A DNA stretch of 64,000 nt from JABMMZ01 sp964438995 (GCA_964438995.1 CAYTMQ010000008.1:62001-126000); one strand, 5' to 3'; shown: positions 16,948 through 25,039, counted from the first letter of the stretch. Translations and numbers: made by a program. Notes: a model not told the origin generated them from the sequence alone.

Positions 16948-17646
16948 ATGAAATTTGGCGTTGTTATATTCCCCGGCTCAAACTGTGACAGAGATTTAAT
17001 CGAAACATTAAGTGCTATTTCTGGCTCTAAAGTTGAAGAGCTTTGGCATAAAGATACCGATTTAAAAGGTGTTGATTTCGTATTTCTTCCAGGTGGATTT
17101 AGCTATGGCGACTACTTAAGAAGTGGTGCTATTGCAAAACTTAGCCCTATTATGCAAAGTGTTAAAGAACACGCAGCCAAAGGTGGTTATGTGATGGGTA
17201 TATGCAATGGCTTTCAGATTCTATGTGAAAGTGGTTTATTGCCTGGTGCATTATTGCGCAACACCAACCAACAATTTATTTGCAACAACGTGTACTTAAC
17301 TCCTGCTAATACAGATTTAAAAATCACCAACTTGTTGTCAAAAAATTCAGCTTATAAAATTCCTATCGCTCACGGCGAAGGTAGATATTACGCTGATGCA
17401 GAAACATTGAAAAAAATCGAAGACAACGGTCAAGTGCTATTTAGATATTGCGATGAAAATGCGCAAGTAAATGATGCTGCAAATCCTAACGGCTCTCTTA
17501 ACAATATTGCAGGTATCTGCAACGAAGGCAAAAATGTATTTGGTATGATGCCGCATCCAGAGAGATGTTTTGCTGAGCATTTGCACAATGCTGACGGAAG
17601 AGGCATTTTCGAAAGCATAATGGCTAGCGGTAAAGTAACTGCTTAA
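16948..17646 (+). CDS. purQ: Phosphoribosylformylglycinamidine synthase subunit PurQ
   Basis: A 232-residue glutamine amidotransferase that supplies ammonia to PurL for the fourth step of de novo purine synthesis, converting FGAR to FGAM. The class I triad is complete: C86 in GICNGFQIL, and H203 and E205 in MPHPE. The oxyanion strand FLPGGFSYGDYLRSGA and the HGEGRY motif are also present. The length matches separate PurQ proteins of the Gram-positive/Bacteroidota type. The gene is not near purL or purS in this window. It converges on hemW with a four-base overlap of the two ends. Confidence 0.96.
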   Translation: MKFGVVIFPGSNCDRDLIETLSAISGSKVEELWHKDTDLKGVDFVFLPGGFSYGDYLRSGAIAKLSPIMQSVKEHAAKGGYVMGICNGFQILCESGLLPGALLRNTNQQFICNNVYLTPANTDLKITNLLSKNSAYKIPIAHGEGRYYADAETLKKIEDNGQVLFRYCDENAQVNDAANPNGSLNNIAGICNEGKNVFGMMPHPERCFAEHLHNADGRGIFESIMASGKVTA

Positions 17647-18755
17647 TAAAACAATTCTGATGCTATAGCATCTGCGTACAACTTTCCTTTATTTGTTAAT
17701 GTAAGTTTGTTTGCATTCGAAACAAGCAATCCATCTTTTATAAACTTTTCAATTTTTGAATGAAACCCATCACTTGCTAAACCAAATGATTGCAGGTGAT
17801 TCAAATCTATTCCCCAAACAGTCCTCAACGATGTCATGATGTATTCATTGTACTTATCTTCATCGCTTAATTGCTCCCTTGTTTCTGGTACTATATCTTT
17901 AGATAATGACTCAGAATAAGCCCTCAAGTCAGCCACATTCCACGATCTATAAGTACCATCATAAGAATGGGCAGAGGGACCCAAACCTATATATGTTTGA
18001 TTTTTCCAATAAGAGGTATTGTGTATGGCCTCTTTTCCTAGTAAACTATAATTACTGATTTCGTATTGCTGCCATCCTTGACTGGTTAAAAATGACATGG
18101 CCATTTCAAATTGTTCTGAAGCTAAAGCATCGTCTGGAACTTGGTAATTCATAGTCTTTATCAATTTACTCCAAGGTGTTTTTTCTTCGAGGGTAAGGCC
18201 ATAACAAGACAAGTGTTGTATGTTGTAAGACAAGGCTTTTTCCATGTTGTACTGCCATTGTTGGTGTGTAGAACCAGGAATACCAAAAATCAAATCCAAG
18301 CTCAAATCAAATCCTAAATCCCCTGCATTAGTTAATGCTTGATGGGCTTCGTTTGTGTTATGGGCTCTATTCATCCACTTGAGATGTTCATCAAAAAAAC
18401 TTTGAACACCAACACTTAACCTTGTAATCCCTAAAGCTTTCCAAAACTTCAATTTTTCGAGACTCATATCATCAGGATTGGCCTCAAAAGTCAGTTCTTT
18501 TAAAGAAGCCACATCAACATACAATTTAAGTTTTTCAAAAATCGCTGTTAGATGCTGTTCTTCTAAGAAAGAAGGCGTTCCACCTCCGAAATAAACTGTT
18601 TCAACAAACTCTGTATTTTTGTTTAATTTAATATCTATTTCCCTCAACAAAGAATCAATAAATTCAGGAGCATATTTTCTTCCATTCTTAAAATAGAAGT
18701 TGCAATAGATGCAAGATTGCTTACAAAACGGAATGTGAAAATATATACCTGCCAA
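17643..18755 (-). CDS. hemW: HemW-like radical SAM protein (coproporphyrinogen III oxidase-like)
   Basis: A 370-residue radical SAM protein. The CxxxCxxC cluster motif is C11, C15 and C18 (FCKQSCIYC), followed by GGGTPS and VGVQS, which bind SAM. The extra fourth cysteine expected next to the cluster in HemN-type oxidases is missing, as expected for HemW. HemW proteins are heme chaperones that insert heme into respiratory proteins rather than true oxidases. A C-terminal HemW domain (about 300-370) is intact. The gene runs convergently with purQ. Confidence 0.93.
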   Translation of the reverse strand: MAGIYFHIPFCKQSCIYCNFYFKNGRKYAPEFIDSLLREIDIKLNKNTEFVETVYFGGGTPSFLEEQHLTAIFEKLKLYVDVASLKELTFEANPDDMSLEKLKFWKALGITRLSVGVQSFFDEHLKWMNRAHNTNEAHQALTNAGDLGFDLSLDLIFGIPGSTHQQWQYNMEKALSYNIQHLSCYGLTLEEKTPWSKLIKTMNYQVPDDALASEQFEMAMSFLTSQGWQQYEISNYSLLGKEAIHNTSYWKNQTYIGLGPSAHSYDGTYRSWNVADLRAYSESLSKDIVPETREQLSDEDKYNEYIMTSLRTVWGIDLNHLQSFGLASDGFHSKIEKFIKDGLLVSNANKLTLTNKGKLYADAIASELFY

Positions 18756-18854
18756 GGTTTAAGTACTTGATTATAAAACTGCAAAATAAAGCATAAAATT
18801 GGTTTTTAGATGAAAAAATCATGTTGATTGATTTGTGATTTTTTTAAATAAAAC

Positions 18855-18884
18855 TTTGATTTAACGATTATTTTGTTATATTTG
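18855..18884 (+). promoter_or_regulatory. Promoter of the double UspA gene
   Basis: TTTG (18855-18858), an 18-bp spacer and TATATTTG (18877-18884) fit the Bacteroidota sigma-A promoter. The start codon at 18909 lies 24 bp further on, supporting the shorter protein form. Confidence 0.65.
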
Positions 18885-18908
18885 TTAAAGGGAAATTCTA
18901 ACAAACGT

Positions 18909-19715
18909 ATGATAAAAATAGAGAACATCTTAGTACCATTCGTGAATTCACCTTCGGCTATAGGGGCCTTAAAAACTGCCATTTCACTTTCTAAAATTCA
19001 CAACGCAAAACTTCACGTTATCCATGTTGTCACTGAAAAATCCAATGAGGATGTCTTAGACAAAATCAAGGAAATTTGCACCGCTGAAAATGCAGTATTT
19101 ACCTTTGTAGAAAGAAGTGGTAACATTCACAAGGAAATTACTAAAGCAGAAAAAGAAATTGGTGCCGACTTAATTGTCATGGGCGCTTATGGCAGAACAG
19201 GATGGCAAGAATTTTGGGTTGGCAGCAATGCCTTCAAAGTGATTAGCACATCAAACTGCCCTGTACTTACTCTACAAAATGATGTTGGTTCATTTACTGG
19301 ATTCAACAAAATTATGTTACCACTTGACGACAGCGATGAGACACGCCAGAAAGTTAATTGGGTTATCAATATGGCAAAAGGATTTGATGCCGAAGTGCTC
19401 ATCTTTAACACCACAAAAGTTAGAGGTGAAGAAACCCGTCTTAAACTTGCCAGATACGCTCAACAAATTGAAGAACTTGTGCAGAAAGATGGCATCAAAA
19501 CTAGCTTCGACGAAAGTTATGGCAACAACATAGCAGACGATTGTATCAAGTTTGCTCAATTGCACAATTGCGACCTAATCACTATAATGACCGAAACGGA
19601 GCATACCAACAGTTACTTTATGGGCACTTATGCTCAGCAACTTGTCAGTAAGTCTCCGATTCCGGTATTGACCATTCACGCCAGGTCTGTGGGTATTCTT
19701 CAGAAACTTTCCTAA
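18909..19715 (+). CDS. Universal stress protein, two tandem UspA domains
   Basis: I use the ATG at 18909 (268 residues), since the in-frame ATG at 18873 lies within the promoter. Domain 1 (about 1-130) opens with IENILVPFVNSPSA and closes with the ATP-binding pattern GAYGRTGWQEFWVGSNAFKV. Domain 2 (about 135-268) begins FNKIMLPLDDSDE and ends SYFMGTYAQQLVSKSPIPVL; its phosphate-binding loop is degenerate, lacking the G-x2-G pattern. Such proteins are cytoplasmic and bind nucleotides during stress. A nearly immediate convergent neighbour, the DUF4139 gene, follows. Confidence 0.92.
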   Translation: MIKIENILVPFVNSPSAIGALKTAISLSKIHNAKLHVIHVVTEKSNEDVLDKIKEICTAENAVFTFVERSGNIHKEITKAEKEIGADLIVMGAYGRTGWQEFWVGSNAFKVISTSNCPVLTLQNDVGSFTGFNKIMLPLDDSDETRQKVNWVINMAKGFDAEVLIFNTTKVRGEETRLKLARYAQQIEELVQKDGIKTSFDESYGNNIADDCIKFAQLHNCDLITIMTETEHTNSYFMGTYAQQLVSKSPIPVLTIHARSVGILQKLS

Positions 19716-21413
19716 TTACTGAAGAGTTCCAATGTATTTACCCTTAGGGTACTTCACTTCGTAAGAGAATACTATTTTCTTGCTGTCTTTTGGTTTTACA
19801 TTTATTTTCCAAACCAACTTTCCTGTTTGGTCGTTGTATGTTGCACCATCTTTACTTTTTAATTCGATTTTAATTGTATTATCAACTGTTACTGGTATTT
19901 GATCCTCTATCTCAAAATCAAGTGGAATTGACTTTGTGTTTCTTACAATGATTTCTACTGTTTTTGTAATGATGTGATCATCTCCTATCACTTGATCTTT
20001 ACATTTGTCTTTCAAAATTTGTCTTTTAATAATGATTGAACGGTCGCGACCTAAATCCATATACATGGTATCTTTGGTGGTGCTTGGGTCTATCGTTGTC
20101 ATACCAATATACGACTCATCAAAGTACAATTTCGCGGCTGCTGGCAATAAATTTAAGTCCTCCCAGTTGACTACTTTACCCATTAAAAAGGCATCCTTAT
20201 CCAATTTTGGAACAGCTGAATAGGTTAATGTAACTGGCACTTCAATGTTATTGATTAACACGTTGTGCGATTTATTATCTGAATTGATAGAATACTTGGT
20301 TTTAATACTGTACTCAACCCTCATCAAATTTTCAGTTAATGTAAACATCGGTTCTGCGATACCATTAGCATCGTCAATGCCTTCTTTATCTGCCATACTT
20401 GCATCTTCTGTAACAGCAAGCGATTTCTTTTTCATTTCAGGTTTTGCCACATTGTTATACGGCATTTTACCATAGACATTTTGAGATTGAGAGTAACTGC
20501 CAGGATAACCATAAAACAAATTCCAAGTATTAAGTGTTGGCTTTGTATTACCTAAGTTTGGATTGCTAGTAGACAAGGTTAAATCTACTTCTTTCCAATC
20601 TATTCCTGAATTTTGATATACTTGTGCTCTGTATACCAATTGTACTTTATCTTTTCCAGATGCAGCAAGAAGATCGTATCTCGGCATCCATCCAGCGCTA
20701 TATACATAATATTTAAGATTTAGGTTACCAGTAACAGCCGCATCTGTCTCAATGGTTACAATGATTTGATTTATGGCTTTGAACAAATTTGGATCAACTT
20801 GAATGTCTTGATTAGAAGCCATCAACTCGTACTGATTCAACCTGGCTTCTAAAACTAAATTGATTTTATTGAGCTTGTACAACTTTTTTTCCAATTGAAG
20901 TTTTTCTTCATCGATGTTCATTTGTCTTGCTCTCAACAAATCAAGTGATGATTTTAAAAGAGCTACTGAATCCCTAGAAAATTCACCCCTCATCAACCTA
21001 TTGTTGTACAAAAGATATTTCTCTTTATCTAGTGCAGTAGATTTGTTGTTACAGTCTTTTACAAGAAACCCTATATCATCAATTGAGTCGCGAATTCTAT
21101 TGATGATTACAGCGTACTTCGATGACATGTCAACTGGTTTAGCGGTCTCTGGATACCTAAGAGATTTTCTGGTATCTACAATCATGGCGCCTTTGAAATA
21201 GGCTGAGATAGAATTTTCATCAATGTCGCCAGAAACTCCTTCGATAATGATTTCGTTCTGACCGGCGGCAAGTGTAATTAGTTCGTTGTAGGTTAGTTCC
21301 GCACCAGCCAAATACACAATGGCTTTGTCTGGTTTCGGCTTAATCGTTTTAATGGTTTGGGCTCGTAAATACGAACCAAAGCAAAGGCTTAGAATGGCAA
21401 TATAAAGTTTCAT
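19716..21413 (-). CDS. DUF4139 (mucoidy inhibitor MuiA-like) exported protein
   Basis: A 565-residue protein with signal peptide MKLYIAILSLCFGSYLRA. Residues about 25-120 form the DUF4140 domain (KAIVYLAGAELTYNELITLAAGQNEI), residues 125-215 are a coiled coil rich in Lys, Leu and Glu, and the C-terminal region from about 235 is DUF4139, with YVYSAGWMPRYDL and a final interface sequence IVFSYEVKYPKGK. A linker of low order (about 300-370) splits DUF4139. The family is periplasmic or outer-membrane-associated and its biochemical role is unknown; the mucoidy link comes from one Pseudomonas gene. Confidence 0.9.
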   Translation of the reverse strand: MKLYIAILSLCFGSYLRAQTIKTIKPKPDKAIVYLAGAELTYNELITLAAGQNEIIIEGVSGDIDENSISAYFKGAMIVDTRKSLRYPETAKPVDMSSKYAVIINRIRDSIDDIGFLVKDCNNKSTALDKEKYLLYNNRLMRGEFSRDSVALLKSSLDLLRARQMNIDEEKLQLEKKLYKLNKINLVLEARLNQYELMASNQDIQVDPNLFKAINQIIVTIETDAAVTGNLNLKYYVYSAGWMPRYDLLAASGKDKVQLVYRAQVYQNSGIDWKEVDLTLSTSNPNLGNTKPTLNTWNLFYGYPGSYSQSQNVYGKMPYNNVAKPEMKKKSLAVTEDASMADKEGIDDANGIAEPMFTLTENLMRVEYSIKTKYSINSDNKSHNVLINNIEVPVTLTYSAVPKLDKDAFLMGKVVNWEDLNLLPAAAKLYFDESYIGMTTIDPSTTKDTMYMDLGRDRSIIIKRQILKDKCKDQVIGDDHIITKTVEIIVRNTKSIPLDFEIEDQIPVTVDNTIKIELKSKDGATYNDQTGKLVWKINVKPKDSKKIVFSYEVKYPKGKYIGTLQ

Positions 21414-21477
21414 ATAAATAACTTTTAATGCCGTTTAATACCTTTAACAAACAAAAGGTAAACGATTTAAAATACCA

Positions 21478-22434
21478 TTAGGGATGTACTGATGTGGAAT
21501 CGACAGATGTAGAATCTGCACCATTCACTTTTGGCACATCTCCATTTAAGGCTTTATGAGAAAATGTAACGGATGTCATGTTCAAAGAACCTCCTACCAA
21601 TTTATCATTGAAAATGGTTGCGATGTCTTTGTCGTCTTGCAATCCAAGGCTATAAATAAGAGGAATGTAATGGTCGGGTGTAGGTATTGACAATGTAGCA
21701 CCCTTACCAAGTTTGGTATAATCGATAAGTGCTGCATGATTCTTATCTAAGATGTGTTTCTTAAATGTTTCATTCATTTCAATGGCCCAATCGTAACCAT
21801 AGTTATCGGTGTTCAACTTATCCCAAGCTACCATACCAAGATTGTGAATCATATTACCACTGCCTACAATTAATACCCCTTTTTTTCTTAAAGCCGACAG
21901 TTCTTTTGCCAATTCATAATGGTATTGCATAGGTTTAGAGTAGTCGATACTCAATTGCAATACTGGAATATCGGCATTAGGATACATATTTTTTATAATG
22001 GACCAAGTGCCGTGGTCTAAACCCCAATCGTGGTTCAATCCCACCTGTGTTTTTTTGACTAAGTCGGCAGTTTCTTTTGCCAAAACAGGATTACCTGGAG
22101 CGGGATATTGGACGTCGAATAATGCCTTTGGGAAACCACCAAAATCGTGTATAGTTTGAGGTTTATCCATTGCTGTAACATATGTCCCATTGGTAAGCCA
22201 GTGAGCTGAAATGCATAGAACCGCTTTTGGTTTTGTTACTTCGTTACCAAGTAGAGCCCAGCGTTTGCTAAAGATGTTGTCTTCAATGGCATTCATTGGA
22301 GAGCCGTGTCCAACAAACATCACTGGCATTGTTTCATCTTGTTCAACCAATGCCTCTCCTATTTTACTAAACGAACCTAAAGTAATCATTCCTGTTGTAG
22401 CTGCTAAATATTTTAAAAACAGTTTGCGATCCAT
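21478..22434 (-). CDS. Extradiol dioxygenase, 4,5-DOPA dioxygenase (YgiD) family
   Basis: The start at 22434 gives 318 residues; the upstream ATG at 22464 lies outside the conserved part. The family is class III extradiol ring-cleaving dioxygenases. Metal-ligand histidines are visible as H43 (VGHGSPMNAI) and H78 (ISAHWLT), with further family residues in NHDWGLDHGTW and VGSGNMIHNLG. An N-terminal hydrophobic stretch with DRKLFLKYLAATTGMITLG looks like a leader, and the protein has a 20-residue Ser/Thr/Asp tail. Such leaders are unusual for this normally cytosolic family. The natural substrate is unknown. Confidence 0.9.
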   Translation of the reverse strand: MDRKLFLKYLAATTGMITLGSFSKIGEALVEQDETMPVMFVGHGSPMNAIEDNIFSKRWALLGNEVTKPKAVLCISAHWLTNGTYVTAMDKPQTIHDFGGFPKALFDVQYPAPGNPVLAKETADLVKKTQVGLNHDWGLDHGTWSIIKNMYPNADIPVLQLSIDYSKPMQYHYELAKELSALRKKGVLIVGSGNMIHNLGMVAWDKLNTDNYGYDWAIEMNETFKKHILDKNHAALIDYTKLGKGATLSIPTPDHYIPLIYSLGLQDDKDIATIFNDKLVGGSLNMTSVTFSHKALNGDVPKVNGADSTSVDSTSVHP

Positions 22435-22595
22435 GTTTTGATGCAATTTAATACAAAGATACAAATTATTATTTGTTGCAACAAATGTTAGGGTGTTTTC
22501 TTAATTTCAGAACCTTGATAAGATTTTATGGGGTTAAAAAACCAACGTTTATCACATTATAAACTCTTTCAATTACAGATGTCTTTTAAATGTAG

Positions 22596-22603
22596 TATTT
22601 TTG
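22596..22603 (+). promoter_or_regulatory. Putative -7 element for the bacilliredoxin gene
   Basis: TATTTTTG fits TAnnTTTG and ends 17 bp before the start codon at 22621. Its position rules out the longer in-frame start at 22528. Confidence 0.5.
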
Positions 22604-22620
22604 CAACAAAAAATTACAAT

Positions 22621-23037
22621 ATGCCATATCCAGAAATGTTAGTCGCACCAATGCGTGCAGAATTAACCAATGTAGGTTTCAAAGAATTAAAGACAATAGA
22701 AGAAGTTGAAAGCACTATGTCTAACGACAAAGGTGTGAGTTTAGTAGTAGTAAATTCGGTATGCGGTTGTGCAGCAGGAGCCGCGCGTCCTGGCATTATC
22801 CGTTCGTTAACAAACGACAAAACGCCAAATAATTTGTATACAGTTTTCGCTGGTCAAGATTTAGATGCGGTATCGAAAGCGAGAGAATTTATGTTGCCAT
22901 ATCCTCCATCTTCTCCATCAGTAGCGTTGTTTAAAGACGGCAAATTGGTTCACTTTGTAGAAAGAATGAACATTGAAGGTCACACCGCTGACCAAGTTGC
23001 TGAGCAATTAAAAAAGGCATACGATCAACACTGTTAA
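22621..23037 (+). CDS. Bacilliredoxin, BrxA/BrxB (YphP) family
   Basis: A 138-residue protein starting MPYPEMLVAPMRAEL, as family members do. The redox centre is the CGC motif (SVCGCAAG), found in thioredoxin-fold bacilliredoxins that remove bacillithiol from oxidised cytosolic proteins. The C-terminal half keeps the family's REFMLPYPPSSPSVALF motif. It is monocistronic, with a promoter just upstream and a terminator directly after it. Whether this organism makes bacillithiol cannot be told from the window. Confidence 0.95.
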   Translation: MPYPEMLVAPMRAELTNVGFKELKTIEEVESTMSNDKGVSLVVVNSVCGCAAGAARPGIIRSLTNDKTPNNLYTVFAGQDLDAVSKAREFMLPYPPSSPSVALFKDGKLVHFVERMNIEGHTADQVAEQLKKAYDQHC

Positions 23038-23052
23038 TCTATAACACATTTT

Positions 23053-23089
23053 AAAAAAAAATCCTGTTCAAAAGAACAGGATTTTTTTT
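23053..23089. terminator. Bidirectional terminator after the bacilliredoxin gene
   Basis: AAATCCTGTTC-AAAA-GAACAGGATTT forms an 11-pair stem flanked by an A-run and a T-run, so it works in both directions. It touches the stop codon of the minus-strand gene at 23088. Confidence 0.9.
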
Positions 23090-23954
23090 ATGTCAATTCT
23101 ACAAAATTTGCAACCAAACTTTCTGGTGAGACTTCTTCTTGAATGGTGCCAATTTTCTTAAGTGAAAACATCACATTCTCGAGCATTTTTTCGCTCACCT
23201 GAAAATCGGTATTCCATTCGGTACTATAAAACCAAGCATGTGCATCTTCAGGAAGAATATTGAAATTCTCTAGTACCATATCAATGCTGTTGTCAGCTTT
23301 CATAAATTGTTTTGATGCAAAAGAAATCACATTTAACAAGTCGACCACCACAGAGGGATGTTCTTCTAACAATTGATTACTTGCTACAATCTGGAAACAA
23401 GACCAAGGTGTTACAAACTCGCCAATTCTTCTGATTTCTCTATTATCGACATGTGGTTTTGTGGTGTACTTTTCCCAAAAGAACACTTGAGTATCATTTT
23501 TCTGAAGGGATGGTATAGCGCCATCCATATTTTCTATTGGAACAAAATCGTGTTGTTCGATTTTTTTACCTCTAACTTCGGCATCTATCATAGCCATTAG
23601 ATGACTTCCACTGCCAAAGCGACTTATAGCATACTTTCTACCTTCGCACTGACCAATATTATCCAAACTTGAATCGTTACCGGTGTGAATTCCCCAAATC
23701 AAAGGCGAGGTGATGTATTGTTTAACGATTTTGGCTTGCAGTCCGTTGATGATTGCAGAGACAGCACCTTCAGTTAAAAGGACTGCCATATCCAATTTTC
23801 CAGCTTTTATATCTGAGACCATTGCACCAGTACCGGCGCTGTAGTACGACCATTGTAAGTCGATGCCTTTACGTTCGAAGAGGTCAAAATCTTTTGCTAA
23901 TTTCCATGGGAGGTTAAAATGTTCGGGCACGCCTCCTATCCTAATTGACAACAT
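23088..23954 (-). CDS. NMT1/ThiY-like substrate-binding domain protein without a signal peptide
   Basis: A 288-residue periplasmic-binding-protein fold: IRIGGVPEHFNLPWKLAKDFDLFERKGIDLQW, SAGTGAMVSDIKAGKLDMAVLLTEGAV and YAISRFGSGSHLMAMI match the NMT1/SsuA/ThiY type of binding protein. The first residue is followed at once by the domain, with no signal peptide or lipobox, and no ABC permease or ATPase gene lies nearby. That suggests a cytosolic ligand-binding or sensing role, but the annotation as transport protein cannot be excluded. The ligand is unknown. Confidence 0.8.
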   Translation of the reverse strand: MLSIRIGGVPEHFNLPWKLAKDFDLFERKGIDLQWSYYSAGTGAMVSDIKAGKLDMAVLLTEGAVSAIINGLQAKIVKQYITSPLIWGIHTGNDSSLDNIGQCEGRKYAISRFGSGSHLMAMIDAEVRGKKIEQHDFVPIENMDGAIPSLQKNDTQVFFWEKYTTKPHVDNREIRRIGEFVTPWSCFQIVASNQLLEEHPSVVVDLLNVISFASKQFMKADNSIDMVLENFNILPEDAHAWFYSTEWNTDFQVSEKMLENVMFSLKKIGTIQEEVSPESLVANFVELT

Positions 23955-24015
23955 AATATATAGGCAACAAACTTAGTTCCAAAAAGTTGTTGAGAAAACA
24001 GAATTTTCATCAGAG

Positions 24016-24272
24016 GTTGGTAATATTCTACCAACGTCGGAGGAGATTCCCTAGGCGCGGCCAACGGGCTACCGACCGGAGGTTCCTTTGGCGCGGCCTT
24101 CAGGCTACCGACCGGAGGTTACGACGTCGGAGGTTACAACGCTTGCCCAGTTTCGAGTTGAGTCTTCGAGACTCTGATGCTGGGTCGGAGGTCTAAAAGT
24201 TGGAGGTCCCTAGGCGCGGCCAACGCCTACCCCCGCATCAGGTAGAGACTACCGACCGGAGCTCGAACGACA
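24016..24272. repeat. GC-rich repeat block with a 36-bp tandem unit and hairpins
   Basis: CCCTAGGCGCGGCCAACG occurs at 24049-24066 and 24208-24225. GGCTACCGACCGGAGGTT occurs at 24067-24084 and 24103-24120, and its core returns at 24248-24262. GGCGCGGCC occurs at 24054, 24090 and 24213. The first two units are spaced by 36 bp. Short inverted repeats flank and interrupt the block: GTTGGTA/TACCAAC (24016-24035), GAGTC/GACTC (24160-24174) and CTACC/GGTAG (24227-24245). It is probably one copy of a dispersed repeat or a small structured RNA; which of these is unknown. Confidence 0.85.
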
Positions 24273-24310
24273 AATACCCAGAAAAACCACTGATTCTTTT
24301 TACTTTTACC

Positions 24311-24341
24311 TTGGTATTTCAATATCTTTTCCATACCTTTG
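24311..24341 (+). promoter_or_regulatory. Promoter of the rpsF-rpsR-rplI operon
   Basis: TTG (24311-24313), a 20-bp spacer and TACCTTTG (24334-24341) match the Bacteroidota sigma-A promoter. The rpsF start lies 33 bp downstream, leaving a short A/T-rich leader without a Shine-Dalgarno sequence. Confidence 0.75.
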
Positions 24342-24374
24342 CAGCCCTTAAAATAAATTTTTAATAAAAAACGT

Positions 24375-24749
24375 ATGAGTTTAGTCAATTATGAATCTGC
24401 AATCATACTAACACCCGTACTGTCTGAGGCTCAAATGCAAGAAGCCGTAAAAACCTACAGACAGTTGGTTGCAGAACATGGTGGTGTCATGGTGGCTGAG
24501 AACAATTGGGGTCTCACCAAACTGGCATATCCAATCAAGAAAAAATCTACCGGCTTCTACCACTTTTTCGAGTTCCAGGCAAAACCTGAGTTCATCGCTT
24601 CATTAGAAACTCTTTATCGCAGAGATGAGAGAATTCTAAGATTCTTAAACATTAAATTAGACAAGCACGCTGTTATCTTCAACGACAGAAAGAAGAAAGG
24701 TGAAATCGCACCAGCTGCAAAAATCGTTAAGGAGGACGCAAAATTATGA
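24375..24749 (+). CDS. rpsF: 30S ribosomal protein bS6
   Basis: A 124-residue protein with the S6 fold: YESAIILTPVLSEAQM at the start, GLTKLAYPIKKKSTGFYHFFEFQA in the middle and DERILRFLNIKLDKHAV. It binds bS18 on the platform of the 30S subunit. A basic tail of about 20 residues follows the core. It is the first gene of the rpsF-rpsR-rplI operon and its stop overlaps the rpsR start by four bases. Its own leader lacks a Shine-Dalgarno sequence, unlike the next two genes. Confidence 0.98.
   Translation: MSLVNYESAIILTPVLSEAQMQEAVKTYRQLVAEHGGVMVAENNWGLTKLAYPIKKKSTGFYHFFEFQAKPEFIASLETLYRRDERILRFLNIKLDKHAVIFNDRKKKGEIAPAAKIVKEDAKL
24729..24735 (+). promoter_or_regulatory. Strong Shine-Dalgarno sequence before rpsR
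   Basis: AAGGAGG lies ten bases before the rpsR ATG at 24746, inside the end of rpsF. Most other genes in this window lack any such sequence. Confidence 0.85.
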
Positions 24750-25021
24750 GTAAACCAGCATCACAAGAAAACTTCAACTTCAACACCCAAGCAAACGCTC
24801 AGGTAATTAAGAAGAAATATTGCCGTTTTAAAAAGCACAACATTAAATATGTTGACTACAAAGACGCTAACTTCTTATTGAAGTTCATGAACGAACAAGG
24901 AAAGATTCTTCCTGGTAGAATCACAGGTACTTCAGATAAATATCAACGTAAAGTAGCTACTGCAGTTAAACGCGCGCGTTTCATGGCTATTCTACCTTAT
25001 GTTGCTGATGGTTTAAAATAA
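24746..25021 (+). CDS. rpsR: 30S ribosomal protein bS18
   Basis: A 91-residue protein with the S18 core KYCRFKKHNIKYVDYKDANFLLKFMNEQGKILPGRITGTS and the basic KVATAVKRARFMAILPY end. It sits with bS6 on the 30S platform, near the 3' end of 16S rRNA. In Bacteroidota that end, with the anti-Shine-Dalgarno, is known to be held by bS6, bS18 and bS21. The gene overlaps rpsF by four bases and is preceded by a perfect AAGGAGG. Confidence 0.98.
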   Translation: MSKPASQENFNFNTQANAQVIKKKYCRFKKHNIKYVDYKDANFLLKFMNEQGKILPGRITGTSDKYQRKVATAVKRARFMAILPYVADGLK

Positions 25022-25023
25022 TT

Positions 25024-25031
25024 AAAGGAGG
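25024..25031 (+). promoter_or_regulatory. Strong Shine-Dalgarno sequence before rplI
   Basis: AAAGGAGG lies eight bases before the rplI ATG at 25040, just after the rpsR stop. This is an optimal spacing for pairing with the 16S rRNA 3' end. Confidence 0.85.
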
Positions 25032-25039
25032 TTTAAACA

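Larger units (their letters stand above)
23955..24374. other. Intergenic region with GC-rich repeat block and rpsF promoter
   Basis: No credible gene occupies this 420-bp gap. About 24010-24272 is strikingly GC-rich compared with its surroundings and built of repeated motifs (described separately). The remainder is AT-rich and carries the rpsF promoter at 24311-24341. A plus-strand frame over the block codes for an arginine-rich string and is a by-product of its composition. Confidence 0.7.

Noticed and set aside
23987..24196. Arginine-rich 69-codon open frame
   Set aside because: It lies over the GC-rich repeat block, has no ribosome-binding or promoter signal and its Arg-rich product results from the repeated CGG/CCG composition.
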